In this document: one piece after another, positions 44,578-53,300 of the stretch | Numbering within the stretch: the first letter of the stretch is position 1 | Layout of the letters: every line of letters begins with the position of its first letter | Position numbers and translations under genes: made by a program | The notes under the pieces: generated by a model | The model's input: the letters and a program-made list of their open reading frames with translations, nothing else | Database searches by the model: none | Told to the model about the DNA's origin: nothing | Source of the DNA: Arachidicoccus terrestris | GTDB lineage: Bacteria; Bacteroidota; Bacteroidia; Chitinophagales; Chitinophagaceae | Assembly: GCF_020042345.1 (NCBI RefSeq) | Contig: NZ_CP083387.1 | Coordinates: forward strand, 496,001 to 560,000 | DNA length: 64,000 nucleotides | Reading direction: 5' to 3'

Positions 44578-47013
44578 CTATTCATCCCGTAAACTAAGAA
44601 CCGGATTGGCGCTGGCTGACCTGAAAGTCCGCATCCAGAGCACTAGCAACGCGATCAGCAGCATACCGGCCGCACATAACACAAATATCAACCATCCTAT
44701 CGACGTTTTAAAGGCAAAATCATCCAGCCACTTATGCGAAAAGTACCAGGCAAACGGAAAGGCGATAACGGAAGCCAGCAACACCAGTTTAATCAGACTC
44801 CTGGACAACAGGCTGATAATACTGGCAATGGAAGCGCCCAGTACCTTACGAATCCCGATTTCCTTTGTCCTTTGATTGGCCATAAAGCTGACAAGCCCGA
44901 GCAGCCCCAGACAACTGATAAAGATAGCCAGCCCGGTAGCCCATTTGAGCAAGGTAGACAGTCGCCGGTCCGCATCGTACAGCTTATTCAACGTCTCATC
45001 ATAAAAGGTATAATTAAAATCCGTATTGGGGTAAAGCGTGCTGAATTTTTCTCCAATGCCGCCAATCGTCCCCGGCCAGCTGGCGGCCTGCCCCGGGTAC
45101 AAAAGTATTGACATGACGTAGCCCCAGGACCTGGTATCTGAAAACACCACCGTTGGCAGGATCGGGTTATGCAAATTCATCGTTGAAAAATCTTTCATAA
45201 CAGCTACAATCAGCGAGGAGTCCGTTTCACCGGCTACAAAATAGCTTCCAATAACTTTTCCAGGGTCGGTGACACCCATATTATGCATAAAAGTTTCATT
45301 AATCATTGCCTCTTTTACTTTGCGCGTAGTGTCCACCTGTATATTTCGCCCAGCAAGAAGCTTTATATTAAATAACGGCAGATAATTCTCATCTGCGGTT
45401 CGGACATGTATATTGTCAAATCCGGCTTTCTTCCCTTCATGCCGCCACGAAAGGGATGTTGTATTAAAGCCGTTCAAAGTAGGTGTCCCTGAGGAAATAC
45501 TCACCCTTTGAATACCGGGCATCCTTTTCAGTTCATTATATAATACAGCTTTACTGCTCTTCCCGTTGGGTGAAGTCCCGCCAGGTATAAAAAAAGACAC
45601 AATAGCATCCTTTCGAAAACCCAGGTCCTTGTTCATTATATAACGGATTTGCTTGCCAATGACCACAACGACGATTAGAAAAACCTGGGCAATAACAAAC
45701 TGAGCCACCGTCAACACCTGCCGCAGTCCGGCACTTCCTGATTTCCTACTTGAAACCGGACTGTTTCTCATCACAGCAATCGGCTTAAACCGGGTCAGTA
45801 CAAATGCCGGATACAACCCTGAAAGAAAGGTGACGACTATTACAGTCACCACCAGAAATAATACGACAACCGGACTGAAAGCCTCGGTAATACTCAGCCC
45901 CTCAGGTACAAACCCACTGAAAATATGGAGCAGAAAAGGAGTCAGCATGATAGCCAGAACCGTGGCCATTACCGTTAATACAAACGTCTCTGTCAGAAAT
46001 TGATAGACAATATACCGATTAGCGCTTCCAAAAGTTTTCCTGACACCAATTTCCTTTGCCCGGAGCGTAGATTGAGCGGTGGAGAGATTGATAAAATTAA
46101 TAGCGGCCAGCAGCAACAAAAGAAACGCCAATACAGATAGGTTGATTAAAGAAGACCGGCTGACCTTCCCATCGATGTCCATATTGAAATGAACATCTGC
46201 GAGTGGCTGCAAAAGCCCCATCTGCCTATACTTCTCCTCCACTTTTCCTGTGTTCGCTACATATAGGTCCTTAATCTGTCTACTTACGCTTGCTGGCGTA
46301 ATGACCCCGCCCAGACGGATAAAACACTGAGAAGCCCCATTCACAGATGACCAGGATGGCGGGCCCTGCCGCTTCTCAAGAGGCGTCTCCATGAATGTAC
46401 TTAAAGAAATAAAGTTCTTATAGGCAAAGTCAGAATGTTCCTGCAAATCATCCACCACTCCCCTGACGGTCAGCGGTATACTGTCTTCAAAAGTAATGAC
46501 CCGTCCCGTAACATTATTGTAGGACTCTCCCGGAAAAAAAATCTTCACTTCAGACTTAGCCAGCACAATTGTATTTCTATTAGACAACACATCCGGCCCT
46601 CCGACGAGCCAGGTATAGGGAAAGAGTGCAAAATAATTCCGGTCAGCAAATATGGTGCTGCCCCAGGATTTTATTAATTTATCCGCAGGTCCATCCGCTA
46701 CTTTGGCATAGTTCAACATACCCGCATCATAAATATGGGCCACTGTTTTAACACCGCTTACTTTATCGGCGATGGCACGGGGAGCCAGCAGGCTGATACC
46801 ATTATTGGTACCCATCTCCCCGTATTTTGTATAGACCCTGTAAATTTCATCCCGGTGGGGTTCCCATTTATCAAAACTGAAATCGTAACGAACAATTAAA
46901 AAGATCACCAGCGAGGCGCTGATACCCACAGCCAAGCCCAATATATTGATAACAGAAGTCGATTTATTCTTTTTAAGACTCCTAAGTGCAATGCGGAGAT
47001 ATTTTTTAATCAT
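44578..47013 (-). CDS. MacB/FtsX-type ABC permease, duplicated form
   Basis: 811 residues with eight membrane segments in two sets, each with an MacB-like periplasmic core (about residues 45-280 and 480-660) and an FtsX domain. The N-terminal MIKKYLRIALRSLKKNKSTSVINILGLAVGISASLVI and the repeated ANQRTKEIGIRKVLGAS / LRAKEIGVRKTFGSA motifs are typical of the Bacteroidota ABC permeases that export peptides or act in signal response. No ATPase gene adjoins it. Its start lies 256 bases from the divergent DJ-1 gene. Confidence 0.92.
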   Translation of the reverse strand: MIKKYLRIALRSLKKNKSTSVINILGLAVGISASLVIFLIVRYDFSFDKWEPHRDEIYRVYTKYGEMGTNNGISLLAPRAIADKVSGVKTVAHIYDAGMLNYAKVADGPADKLIKSWGSTIFADRNYFALFPYTWLVGGPDVLSNRNTIVLAKSEVKIFFPGESYNNVTGRVITFEDSIPLTVRGVVDDLQEHSDFAYKNFISLSTFMETPLEKRQGPPSWSSVNGASQCFIRLGGVITPASVSRQIKDLYVANTGKVEEKYRQMGLLQPLADVHFNMDIDGKVSRSSLINLSVLAFLLLLLAAINFINLSTAQSTLRAKEIGVRKTFGSANRYIVYQFLTETFVLTVMATVLAIMLTPFLLHIFSGFVPEGLSITEAFSPVVVLFLVVTVIVVTFLSGLYPAFVLTRFKPIAVMRNSPVSSRKSGSAGLRQVLTVAQFVIAQVFLIVVVVIGKQIRYIMNKDLGFRKDAIVSFFIPGGTSPNGKSSKAVLYNELKRMPGIQRVSISSGTPTLNGFNTTSLSWRHEGKKAGFDNIHVRTADENYLPLFNIKLLAGRNIQVDTTRKVKEAMINETFMHNMGVTDPGKVIGSYFVAGETDSSLIVAVMKDFSTMNLHNPILPTVVFSDTRSWGYVMSILLYPGQAASWPGTIGGIGEKFSTLYPNTDFNYTFYDETLNKLYDADRRLSTLLKWATGLAIFISCLGLLGLVSFMANQRTKEIGIRKVLGASIASIISLLSRSLIKLVLLASVIAFPFAWYFSHKWLDDFAFKTSIGWLIFVLCAAGMLLIALLVLWMRTFRSASANPVLSLRDE

Positions 47014-47108
47014 AACTTAAGTTTAGGTTACAGGCCAACAATCCATTAACGCAAAACATGCCAATTCGTAACTCTACTGTTGATATGTTTTTACAATTTA
47101 TAATTTAT

Positions 47109-47116
47109 TATATTTG
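47109..47116 (+). promoter_or_regulatory. Minus-7 box TATATTTG upstream of the DJ-1-like gene
   Basis: Exact TAnnTTTG match in a very AT-rich region (TTTACAATTTATAATTTAT before it), 153 bases upstream of the ATG at 47270; would give a leader of about 150 bases. Confidence 0.4.
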
Positions 47117-47269
47117 TCTCAAATTCGGACACATGGTGTACGGTTTTGAAACAAATGACCTATTCCGCTTATTATTCGTTCGCCTCAAGCCGGCCTTCTA
47201 TAAAAGCCTATTTTGTATTCGTTTTCGCAAAACATAACGGACCTTTGAGGTCAATAAAATTAAAAGAAC

Positions 47270-48034
47270 ATGCAGTATCTGGTAAGAACAAAGACCAGGC
47301 TCCTATTAGCCATTTGCCTATTATGGGTAGGTAGCCTGCTTTATGGACAATCTACTACAAAGAAAAAGATTTTGTTTGTGGTTACCAGTCATGACCAGAA
47401 AGGGAACACCGGACAGAAAACAGGTTATTTTCTGTCAGAGGCGGCGCACCCATGGGCGGTATTGCATGACGCCGGATACGATATAGATTTCGTAAGCCCA
47501 AAAGGCGGTAATCCTCCCGTAGATGCTTTCGATCTAAAAGATTCCATCAATAAAAGATTTTGGCATAATCCGGCTGCCCACCAAAAACTCGCGCATTCAC
47601 TGACGCCTGACCAAGTGCGGCCAGGCGATTATAGTGCCATCTTTTATGCCGGCGGGCATGGAGCCATGTGGGACTTCCCGGACAACAGCAAGTTAGCCCG
47701 GATCGCGGCAGAGATCTACGAAAATGGCGGCATTATAGCTGCTGTTTGCCACGGCCCTGCAGCCCTGATCAACATCAAATTATCCAATGGCCGGTACCTT
47801 ATAGATGGAAAAAAGATCAGCGGATTTACCAATGCAGAAGAAAAGGCAAGGCATTTGGAAGCCGTAGTGCCTTTTTTGCTGGAAGACAAGCTCAAACAAA
47901 GAGGAGGTCTTTTTGAACTGTCTGGCCCGTTTAAACCGCATGTTGCTATTGACAACCGCTTAATCACGGGCCAGAACCCTGCATCTGCCACAGGCGTGGG
48001 GAAGGCACTCTTAAAAGCATTAAAACAACAATAG
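47270..48034 (+). CDS. Exported DJ-1/PfpI-family protein (Hsp31/glyoxalase III-like)
   Basis: 254 residues. Signal peptide through LLLAICLLWVGSLLYGQ (cleavage after residue ~27). The nucleophile elbow is AAVCHGPAAL with Cys160 and His161; FYAGGHGAMWDFP forms the oxyanion region and SEAAHPW supplies the conserved Glu57. This pattern is the Hsp31/glutathione-independent glyoxalase III class (methylglyoxal to lactate, or protein deglycase). These are usually cytoplasmic, so the export signal is notable. A VOC-family gene follows 66 bases later. Confidence 0.88.
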   Translation: MQYLVRTKTRLLLAICLLWVGSLLYGQSTTKKKILFVVTSHDQKGNTGQKTGYFLSEAAHPWAVLHDAGYDIDFVSPKGGNPPVDAFDLKDSINKRFWHNPAAHQKLAHSLTPDQVRPGDYSAIFYAGGHGAMWDFPDNSKLARIAAEIYENGGIIAAVCHGPAALINIKLSNGRYLIDGKKISGFTNAEEKARHLEAVVPFLLEDKLKQRGGLFELSGPFKPHVAIDNRLITGQNPASATGVGKALLKALKQQ

Positions 48035-48100
48035 CCATAATTAAAGAAGGGAATAACCAGCTCACTTGTCTTCAACGTCAAAAAGCCGAAAATAAATTCT

Positions 48101-48592
48101 ATGGAATCATATACCGTACCTCCCAGAACGAGAATAGGGCATGTCCATTTAAAAGTGTCCGACCTGGAAAAGGCTTTGTTTTTCTATCAAGAGTTACTGG
48201 GATTTGAGCTCACCCAGCGATATGGCACCCAGGCAGCGTTCCTTTCTGCAGGGGGCTATCATCATCACATTGGTCTTAATACCTGGGAGAGCTTGGGCGC
48301 TCCACCTGCACCACAATACGGGGTAGGTTTGTTTCATACAGCCATTGTGTACCCCGAACGTCGGGACCTCGCAAGCATTTATAGCCGCCTTATGGAGGCG
48401 AATTACCCGCTTACCGGTGCTGCTGACCATGGCGTTTCTGAAGCCTTATATTTGAATGATCCTGATGGAAACGGTGTAGAGCTATACTGGGATAAACCCA
48501 GGGAAGTATGGCCCGTAAAAGATGATGGGCGTATTAACATGTATACAAGACATCTGGATCTGGCAGATCTCTTAAATGAATTGAATGAATAA
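48101..48592 (+). CDS. VOC-family (glyoxalase/dioxygenase-fold) protein
   Basis: 163 residues. Two beta-alpha-beta-beta-beta modules: IGHVHLKVSDLEKALFFYQELLGFEL with the first metal His, and LFHTAIVYPERRDLASIYSRL followed by LNDPDGNGVELYWDKP with the closing Glu. Fits catechol-2,3-dioxygenase-like VOC proteins. The preceding exported DJ-1 gene hints at aldehyde or methylglyoxal detoxification, but this one has no signal peptide. It converges with the usher-like gene, 6 bases apart. Confidence 0.88.
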   Translation: MESYTVPPRTRIGHVHLKVSDLEKALFFYQELLGFELTQRYGTQAAFLSAGGYHHHIGLNTWESLGAPPAPQYGVGLFHTAIVYPERRDLASIYSRLMEANYPLTGAADHGVSEALYLNDPDGNGVELYWDKPREVWPVKDDGRINMYTRHLDLADLLNELNE

Positions 48593-48598
48593 ATTGAT

Positions 48599-51382
48599 TT
48601 AAAATTCCTGAATGTCCACTGCCCTTGAACGGTCCTCAATATGGAAAACAACAGGAGGAACCGTATCATTTGTAATGGTCATCTTTACAGCATCCTCCTT
48701 TACCGAAAAGGCACTGTTTTGCCCCGGAATCGTACAAATATATTCCCCCTTCGGCAATTGAAACATGAAGCTTCCGGAAATATTGGAAAAGGTGGTATAC
48801 ATCCTTCCTGTATGTACTTCTTTAGCCATAACCTGAATCCCTTCTATATTGGCCCGTCTGCCAGTCAAAGCAGTTGTATCGGCCAGCAGCCTTCCTGTAA
48901 CAATAATACCACGAATTAAGCCGATATACGTCCTCGCATTGCGTGTAAGGGCAATGCTCACTTCCTTATTCAAAGACCATCCCCTGCCATCTACAAGTTG
49001 AAGCTGGTATGTATCCTCAGGCAAATCAGTCAATACTGCCTTGCCGTTTACGGCACTTTTCACCTGAACATTTTTTATCTGAGCGATGACACCACTAATA
49101 GCTGACTCCTTTTTATCCCACCGGCCATTGGCATTAAGATCCTCAAAAAAATAAAGCTTCCAACTATGGCGACCCGGGCCATTCGTTCTCTGAAAAGTCT
49201 TCTGTACCCCGAAACTAAACTGAACAAAATCTTTATAGAGTTTATCTGAATAGGCATTTACATGAACATCTGCCCGGACCTGTATATCTCTTGTAATCTG
49301 ATAGACTCCTGCCGCACTCAGATTATGGCTCCATTGCCTTTGAAATCCATTATAATTTAAATACTCTGATGCTTGCAATTTCATCTTATTACCTGCCGCC
49401 ACCCAATTAACTGAGGGTCCAAAGGAATAATTCTGATAACCACTGTATTGCCAGGGAGCCGCTTCTTCCATAATGTATAAAGGACCGTTTTGCAGTACAC
49501 CATTAAAAGAGAGTATACCGTAATTATAGCTACCCATCAGCCGCCATGATCCATAATGTTGACCATCCATATAGGGATTGTCAGTAGAGACCCAGCCCAC
49601 ATCCGAAGTAAGCGTCATTTGACTTTCAGTGCCTCGCTTTATCACTGTCAGCTCACCCCTGATCCCTCTGGAATTAAACCCAACCGGCTTTCCCATAAAC
49701 TGCTGGTAAAGGCTCTGCTCCAGATAATAAGGCTTAAAATGCACGCTCCAGGATGAGCTATTTTTTGCGACAGCCCAACCATATTGTCTCCTGTCTGTCT
49801 CCGGACTGATATAGGCATAGTAGTTCCCCAAATAGGAAGGGGCACTCTTTTGCCGGTTATATTGCCAGCTTGTTAACCAGCCATTGCTTAAACTGAGGCT
49901 AAGAATTTCATTGAGTAGAACCGACCCGCGGCGAAGACCTCCATAATATGGCGTACTGGCATAATTATCCAGGGAAAGGTTCAGGCGATCCCAATTGCCA
50001 TTATAATGTATTCCTGCAGACCAGCCATCTTTATGGTGGCTACTGCCTTTGGGTTGAAAGTACTCCCGGCTGGCACCTGCCTCAAGAGACAGATACTGAT
50101 GTCTACCCGGTTTAAGATCCACCTGCCCACTGATAATATGTCGGGCAGTCATCGTTATGGGATCTTCTCCATGTATGTAATGCAATTCAAAGGGGCCCAA
50201 AAAGCCCTGCTTTTCCGGGACAGCCGACGCTGTTTTCGAGGAGTCAGAACGCCGTCTGGCAGGATCCCATTTATACTGAATGGCCATATCTTTCTCCTGA
50301 GGTAACTGCGAATAGAGGTCTGAATATATCAAATAGCTGCGTTTCACATAAAGTGCGGTCAGACTGCCAGGTCCACTCCAATCTACCGAGCCGCTGACAC
50401 CCTGTCCATAGAGACCATAATCCATGTTCTCATTAATACTGCCGACTTTAAGATCAAATCCGGGCCTGGACCAATGCAGATAGCTGTCATATATCTCATT
50501 ACCGGCTACCGGCTTTACATATCCATTATAGTTAAATCGGTAGGCTAAGTTATTATCGCTGAGAACGGGTGTGTTGCCCTCTGCCTGCAAGTGATTATAG
50601 GTATAGTTATTGCCAGACTGCGTATACGTATATGCCAGCTTATGCTCCATTAATCGGCTGTCCATATAGCCCGGATTGTCCCACCTTTTATTACTACCCA
50701 ATTGAACAACTTTGATTCGCTGTAATCCCAGGGACCTTTTCTTCGGATCATTTTGATCAATGGCCTGGATATCCAGATAATAATCCGTAGCGGCCATATA
50801 CTGCTGGCTGTTTTGAACTGTTAATTCAATGAGTTGCTGGCCACCCGGCGCTAATTGATGTATCTGTTGCTGATTCACCGGCAGTAAGCCTTGTGGAAAA
50901 GATATCACCTGAAAGGAGAATTGGGTGGATTGCATACCCGTATTTTTACAAAGTAGCTGTATCCTAAGTGTCTTATCGTTGGGGTCCATAAAATAGGTAT
51001 GGCTATAGGCTGTCAGTTGAACTGCAGAAACTTCAGGAGAATGTAAGTAAAAACCCGCACTGAGACGTCCGGCCGAACTTTGATAAGTAATCCGGTAATG
51101 GTCTCCGATACTTCTATATAAACCCGGCTCTGCCAGAAGCTGAACGTAAAACGACATTTTTTGGCGGCTTTTTATCCTAACAACATCTGGTAAAGCAATC
51201 AATGCCAACGTATCCTTTTTCACCAAGGACAGTAGGATATCCCGATTCGTTTCATTTTCTATAACTAAGTGATTATCAAAAAGTTTACCACTACTAACCT
51301 CCACAGTGTCTTGCACAAAATAAGCCTTAACCCCGCTAATGGACTGCCCCAAAAGCGGTGTTTGTAAATAAAGTGATAACAA
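48599..51382 (-). CDS. Usher-like outer-membrane beta-barrel protein of a putative fibre system
   Basis: 927 residues. An Ig-like N-terminal region (about 15-235) precedes some 500 residues of alternating amphipathic strands rich in Tyr, Trp and Gly (about 240-750), as in a large beta-barrel. Two C-terminal beta-sandwich domains follow: KLYFFEDLNANGRWDKKES (SdrD/usher-type, from about 750) and GRRANIEGIQVMAKEVHTGRMYTTFSNISGSF (carboxypeptidase-regulatory type). I find no classical FimD (PF00577) signature. Size, domain order and its place beside a PapD-like chaperone and subunit genes point to an usher role. The start is odd: only TTG at 51382 is available, although a better signal peptide (GKKKWYLLVLL) lies upstream without ATG or GTG. 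Confidence 0.7.
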   Translation of the reverse strand: MLSLYLQTPLLGQSISGVKAYFVQDTVEVSSGKLFDNHLVIENETNRDILLSLVKKDTLALIALPDVVRIKSRQKMSFYVQLLAEPGLYRSIGDHYRITYQSSAGRLSAGFYLHSPEVSAVQLTAYSHTYFMDPNDKTLRIQLLCKNTGMQSTQFSFQVISFPQGLLPVNQQQIHQLAPGGQQLIELTVQNSQQYMAATDYYLDIQAIDQNDPKKRSLGLQRIKVVQLGSNKRWDNPGYMDSRLMEHKLAYTYTQSGNNYTYNHLQAEGNTPVLSDNNLAYRFNYNGYVKPVAGNEIYDSYLHWSRPGFDLKVGSINENMDYGLYGQGVSGSVDWSGPGSLTALYVKRSYLIYSDLYSQLPQEKDMAIQYKWDPARRRSDSSKTASAVPEKQGFLGPFELHYIHGEDPITMTARHIISGQVDLKPGRHQYLSLEAGASREYFQPKGSSHHKDGWSAGIHYNGNWDRLNLSLDNYASTPYYGGLRRGSVLLNEILSLSLSNGWLTSWQYNRQKSAPSYLGNYYAYISPETDRRQYGWAVAKNSSSWSVHFKPYYLEQSLYQQFMGKPVGFNSRGIRGELTVIKRGTESQMTLTSDVGWVSTDNPYMDGQHYGSWRLMGSYNYGILSFNGVLQNGPLYIMEEAAPWQYSGYQNYSFGPSVNWVAAGNKMKLQASEYLNYNGFQRQWSHNLSAAGVYQITRDIQVRADVHVNAYSDKLYKDFVQFSFGVQKTFQRTNGPGRHSWKLYFFEDLNANGRWDKKESAISGVIAQIKNVQVKSAVNGKAVLTDLPEDTYQLQLVDGRGWSLNKEVSIALTRNARTYIGLIRGIIVTGRLLADTTALTGRRANIEGIQVMAKEVHTGRMYTTFSNISGSFMFQLPKGEYICTIPGQNSAFSVKEDAVKMTITNDTVPPVVFHIEDRSRAVDIQEF

Positions 51383-51676
51383 AACAAGCAGATACCACTT
51401 CTTTTTACCTAAAAAACTATATACAAAACGGGCGGTGCTGATGTTAAGTTATGGGTGTTTGATAGTAAATACAAACCCAAAGATAACGGGGGATTTTAAT
51501 ATCGCATGTATTTTCAAAGGATAATTTTTTAAAAGGCTCCTCGGCGCAATCCCCCACCAGGCTGAACTTTGAGCAAAATTGACCCAATTTGTCCATCAAG
51601 TAAATCAAATAAAAAATATTTTTTATTTTAATAGGATCATTCAATAAAAAAACGCCTTAATTATTTCATAATATAG

Positions 51677-51699
51677 ATATGTGAATATGACTCACATAT
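51677..51699. repeat. Inverted repeat upstream of subunit gene
   Basis: Arms ATATGTG and CACATAT, 9 bases apart; candidate regulator site about 90 bases upstream of the promoter. Confidence 0.5.
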
Positions 51700-51718
51700 A
51701 ACTCAAGGAAATACTATA

Positions 51719-51732
51719 TAGATTTTAATCTA
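51719..51732. repeat. Short inverted repeat upstream of subunit gene
   Basis: TAGATT and AATCTA around TT; second of three palindromes in this region. Confidence 0.4.
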
Positions 51733-51767
51733 CATATGACATTTTTACCAAAGTTCAAAATATTTTT

Positions 51768-51796
51768 TTGTAGTATTAATACTACATCTACCTTTA
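51768..51796 (+). promoter_or_regulatory. Subunit promoter with palindrome in the spacer
   Basis: A minus-33 TTG at 51768-51770, an 18-base spacer and a minus-7 TACCTTTA at 51789-51796 (7 of 8 match to TAnnTTTG). The perfect 16-base palindrome GTAGTATTAATACTAC (51770-51785) fills the spacer, so a protein bound there would block or remodel the promoter. The leader to the ATG at 51822 would be about 20 bases. Confidence 0.55.
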
Positions 51797-51821
51797 CAGT
51801 TAAATTCAAAACCATTAAAAC

Positions 51822-52364
51822 ATGACATTAAAAAGCTTCTGCTTCAGATCAATGGCCATTTTAGGTCTGGCCGTGATGGTAAGCACCCAAACCCAGGCAC
51901 AAACCACTGCCACAGCCAATGTAAATGTTACACTATCGCCACTTTTATCCATTAATGTAAATGATGCAAATGTTCCATTGGCATTGAATACATTAACTGA
52001 TTATCAAAATGGTGTTTCCGTAGAAATGCCGGGGCAACTGACGGTTTCCAGCCTGCTACCTTATTCCATAACGGTAAAAGCTAACGGCGCAAGCTTTTCT
52101 GACGGTACTGCTACACCCAATACAATGGATGTTGATATTGTAACCGTAGGCATTACCAGTACTAATCTAGGGGTCACACCGGCCGCCGCGGCCCCCTTGT
52201 CCGCTACTACGGCTTATACATTGGCAACAGGGGCATTACCTGCTCTGGCCAAATCGCTGGATGTCACTTATAGCATTCCGGAAACCGTGTCCAATAGCGA
52301 TAAAGTACTGGGCCATCCTTCAGGCACTTATACGCAGGTCATAACCTACACAATCGCCAATTAA
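51822..52364 (+). CDS. Small secreted fibre subunit (pilin-like)
   Basis: 180 residues: signal peptide to about residue 27 (VSTQTQAQ), then a Ser/Thr/Ala-rich all-beta domain of ~153 residues. It includes LTDYQNGVSVEMPGQLTV and ends HPSGTYTQVITYTIAN. The closing aGTYt..itYti strand resembles the last strand of spore-coat-U/Csu-type subunits of archaic chaperone-usher pili. It aligns with the last module of the larger secreted protein at 53293. No cysteines in the mature part, unlike classical FimA. A terminator hairpin 46 bases after the stop would make it the most abundant product, fitting a major subunit. Confidence 0.75.
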   Translation: MTLKSFCFRSMAILGLAVMVSTQTQAQTTATANVNVTLSPLLSINVNDANVPLALNTLTDYQNGVSVEMPGQLTVSSLLPYSITVKANGASFSDGTATPNTMDVDIVTVGITSTNLGVTPAAAAPLSATTAYTLATGALPALAKSLDVTYSIPETVSNSDKVLGHPSGTYTQVITYTIAN

Positions 52365-52409
52365 TGGTCCGGGCACTTGAATATTGAGTAATTAATCGTA
52401 TATTCCATT

Positions 52410-52446
52410 TAAGACCGAAGCAGCTACGGCACTTCGGTCTTATTTT
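52410..52446 (+). terminator. Hairpin between subunit and chaperone genes
   Basis: Perfect 11-bp stem TAAGACCGAAG (52410-52420) with 52432-52442, 11-base loop, followed by TTTT. Probably partial termination that lowers expression of the chaperone and large subunit. Confidence 0.75.
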
Positions 52447-52460
52447 GATTAGAATAGCAA

Positions 52461-53300
52461 TTGATTTTCACTATGAAAAACCCTATAAGAATTCTGCTTT
52501 TCTCTTGTTGTCTAATTTGCCTGCAGATGCTGTCCATACAGTATTTAAATGCACAAGGCATTTCAGTCTACCCTTCCAGATTATTTTTCCATGCTGCTCC
52601 CGGAAATTCAGAGATACAAACCATTCATGTTACTAATGAAGGGAAATCTGATTTATTATTGGAAGTATATCTAAAAGACTGGATCCGTGATTCGTTGGGT
52701 GAAAAAGTGTATTCACCCCCATCTACGTTGCCAAAGTCAAACGCTTCCTGGATCCGATATACGCCCAATCAGCTTTCTATTCCAGCCGGAACAACCAAAG
52801 AACTTTCCGTACGCCTTACGGTACCGGAACAGGGAGTCCCTTTTACCAACTCTATGTTATTTATGAGCCAGATCAATAAACAGGATACGGTTTTTAAACA
52901 AGATAGCCGGGGAAGAAACATCGGCTTTGTTTTTAGGGTTGAAATAGGTGTCCATATTTACAATTCAACGGCCGCAGCTAATTCTGTCAAAAAATTGAAG
53001 TTTATCAAGCTTGCGGAATTGCCGAAACCGGATAGCCTGCGCCGCTTTGAAGTGGAAATAAAGAATGAGGGCGAAGAGGCGACTGATGCAACACTGCGGT
53101 TTCAATTAACAGAAACAACCTCTGGACAAGCCCATCCACTGCCAGACAAACTGATTTCTATGTTGCCGGGAGCCAGCCAAATCATCAGATTCAATCTTCC
53201 TGACAAGCTTCCAAAAGGAAATTATCAGTTAATGGTATTGGCTGATGGCGGGGACAACAGCACTTTGCAAATCGCTAAAAAGCAGATTGTCTATGAGTAA
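52461..53300 (+). CDS. PapD-like periplasmic fimbrial chaperone
   Basis: 279 residues. Signal peptide to about LNAQ (residue 32). First Ig-like domain: ISVYPSRLFFHAAPGNSEIQTIHVTNEGKSDLLLEVYLKDW, then SWIRYTPNQLSIPAGTTKELSVRLTVPE, the classic chaperone F1-G1 hairpin region, and NIGFVFRVEIGVHIY. A second domain (about 180-279) reads RRFEVEIKNEGEEATDATLRF and ends in LPKGNYQLMVLADGG. Such chaperones hold subunits in the periplasm by donor-strand complementation. Its stop overlaps the next gene's ATG by eight bases (ATGAGTAA), so the two are translationally coupled. Confidence 0.82.
   Translation: MIFTMKNPIRILLFSCCLICLQMLSIQYLNAQGISVYPSRLFFHAAPGNSEIQTIHVTNEGKSDLLLEVYLKDWIRDSLGEKVYSPPSTLPKSNASWIRYTPNQLSIPAGTTKELSVRLTVPEQGVPFTNSMLFMSQINKQDTVFKQDSRGRNIGFVFRVEIGVHIYNSTAAANSVKKLKFIKLAELPKPDSLRRFEVEIKNEGEEATDATLRFQLTETTSGQAHPLPDKLISMLPGASQIIRFNLPDKLPKGNYQLMVLADGGDNSTLQIAKKQIVYE

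Larger units (their letters stand above)
51383..51821. promoter_or_regulatory. 439-base palindrome-rich divergent regulatory region
   Basis: Lies between the usher-like gene (minus) and the subunit gene (plus). AT-rich, with three separate inverted repeats (51677-51699, 51719-51732, 51770-51785) and a recognisable promoter at 51768-51796. No protein-coding frame here is convincing. Confidence 0.6.

Noticed and set aside
47146-47334. 62-codon plus-strand frame upstream of the DJ-1 gene
   Set aside because: Overlaps the DJ-1 signal peptide in another frame, has no recognisable domain, and fits better as 5' leader.
51444-51644. 66-codon minus-strand frame
   Set aside because: Sits in the palindrome-rich divergent promoter region and has no features of a protein.
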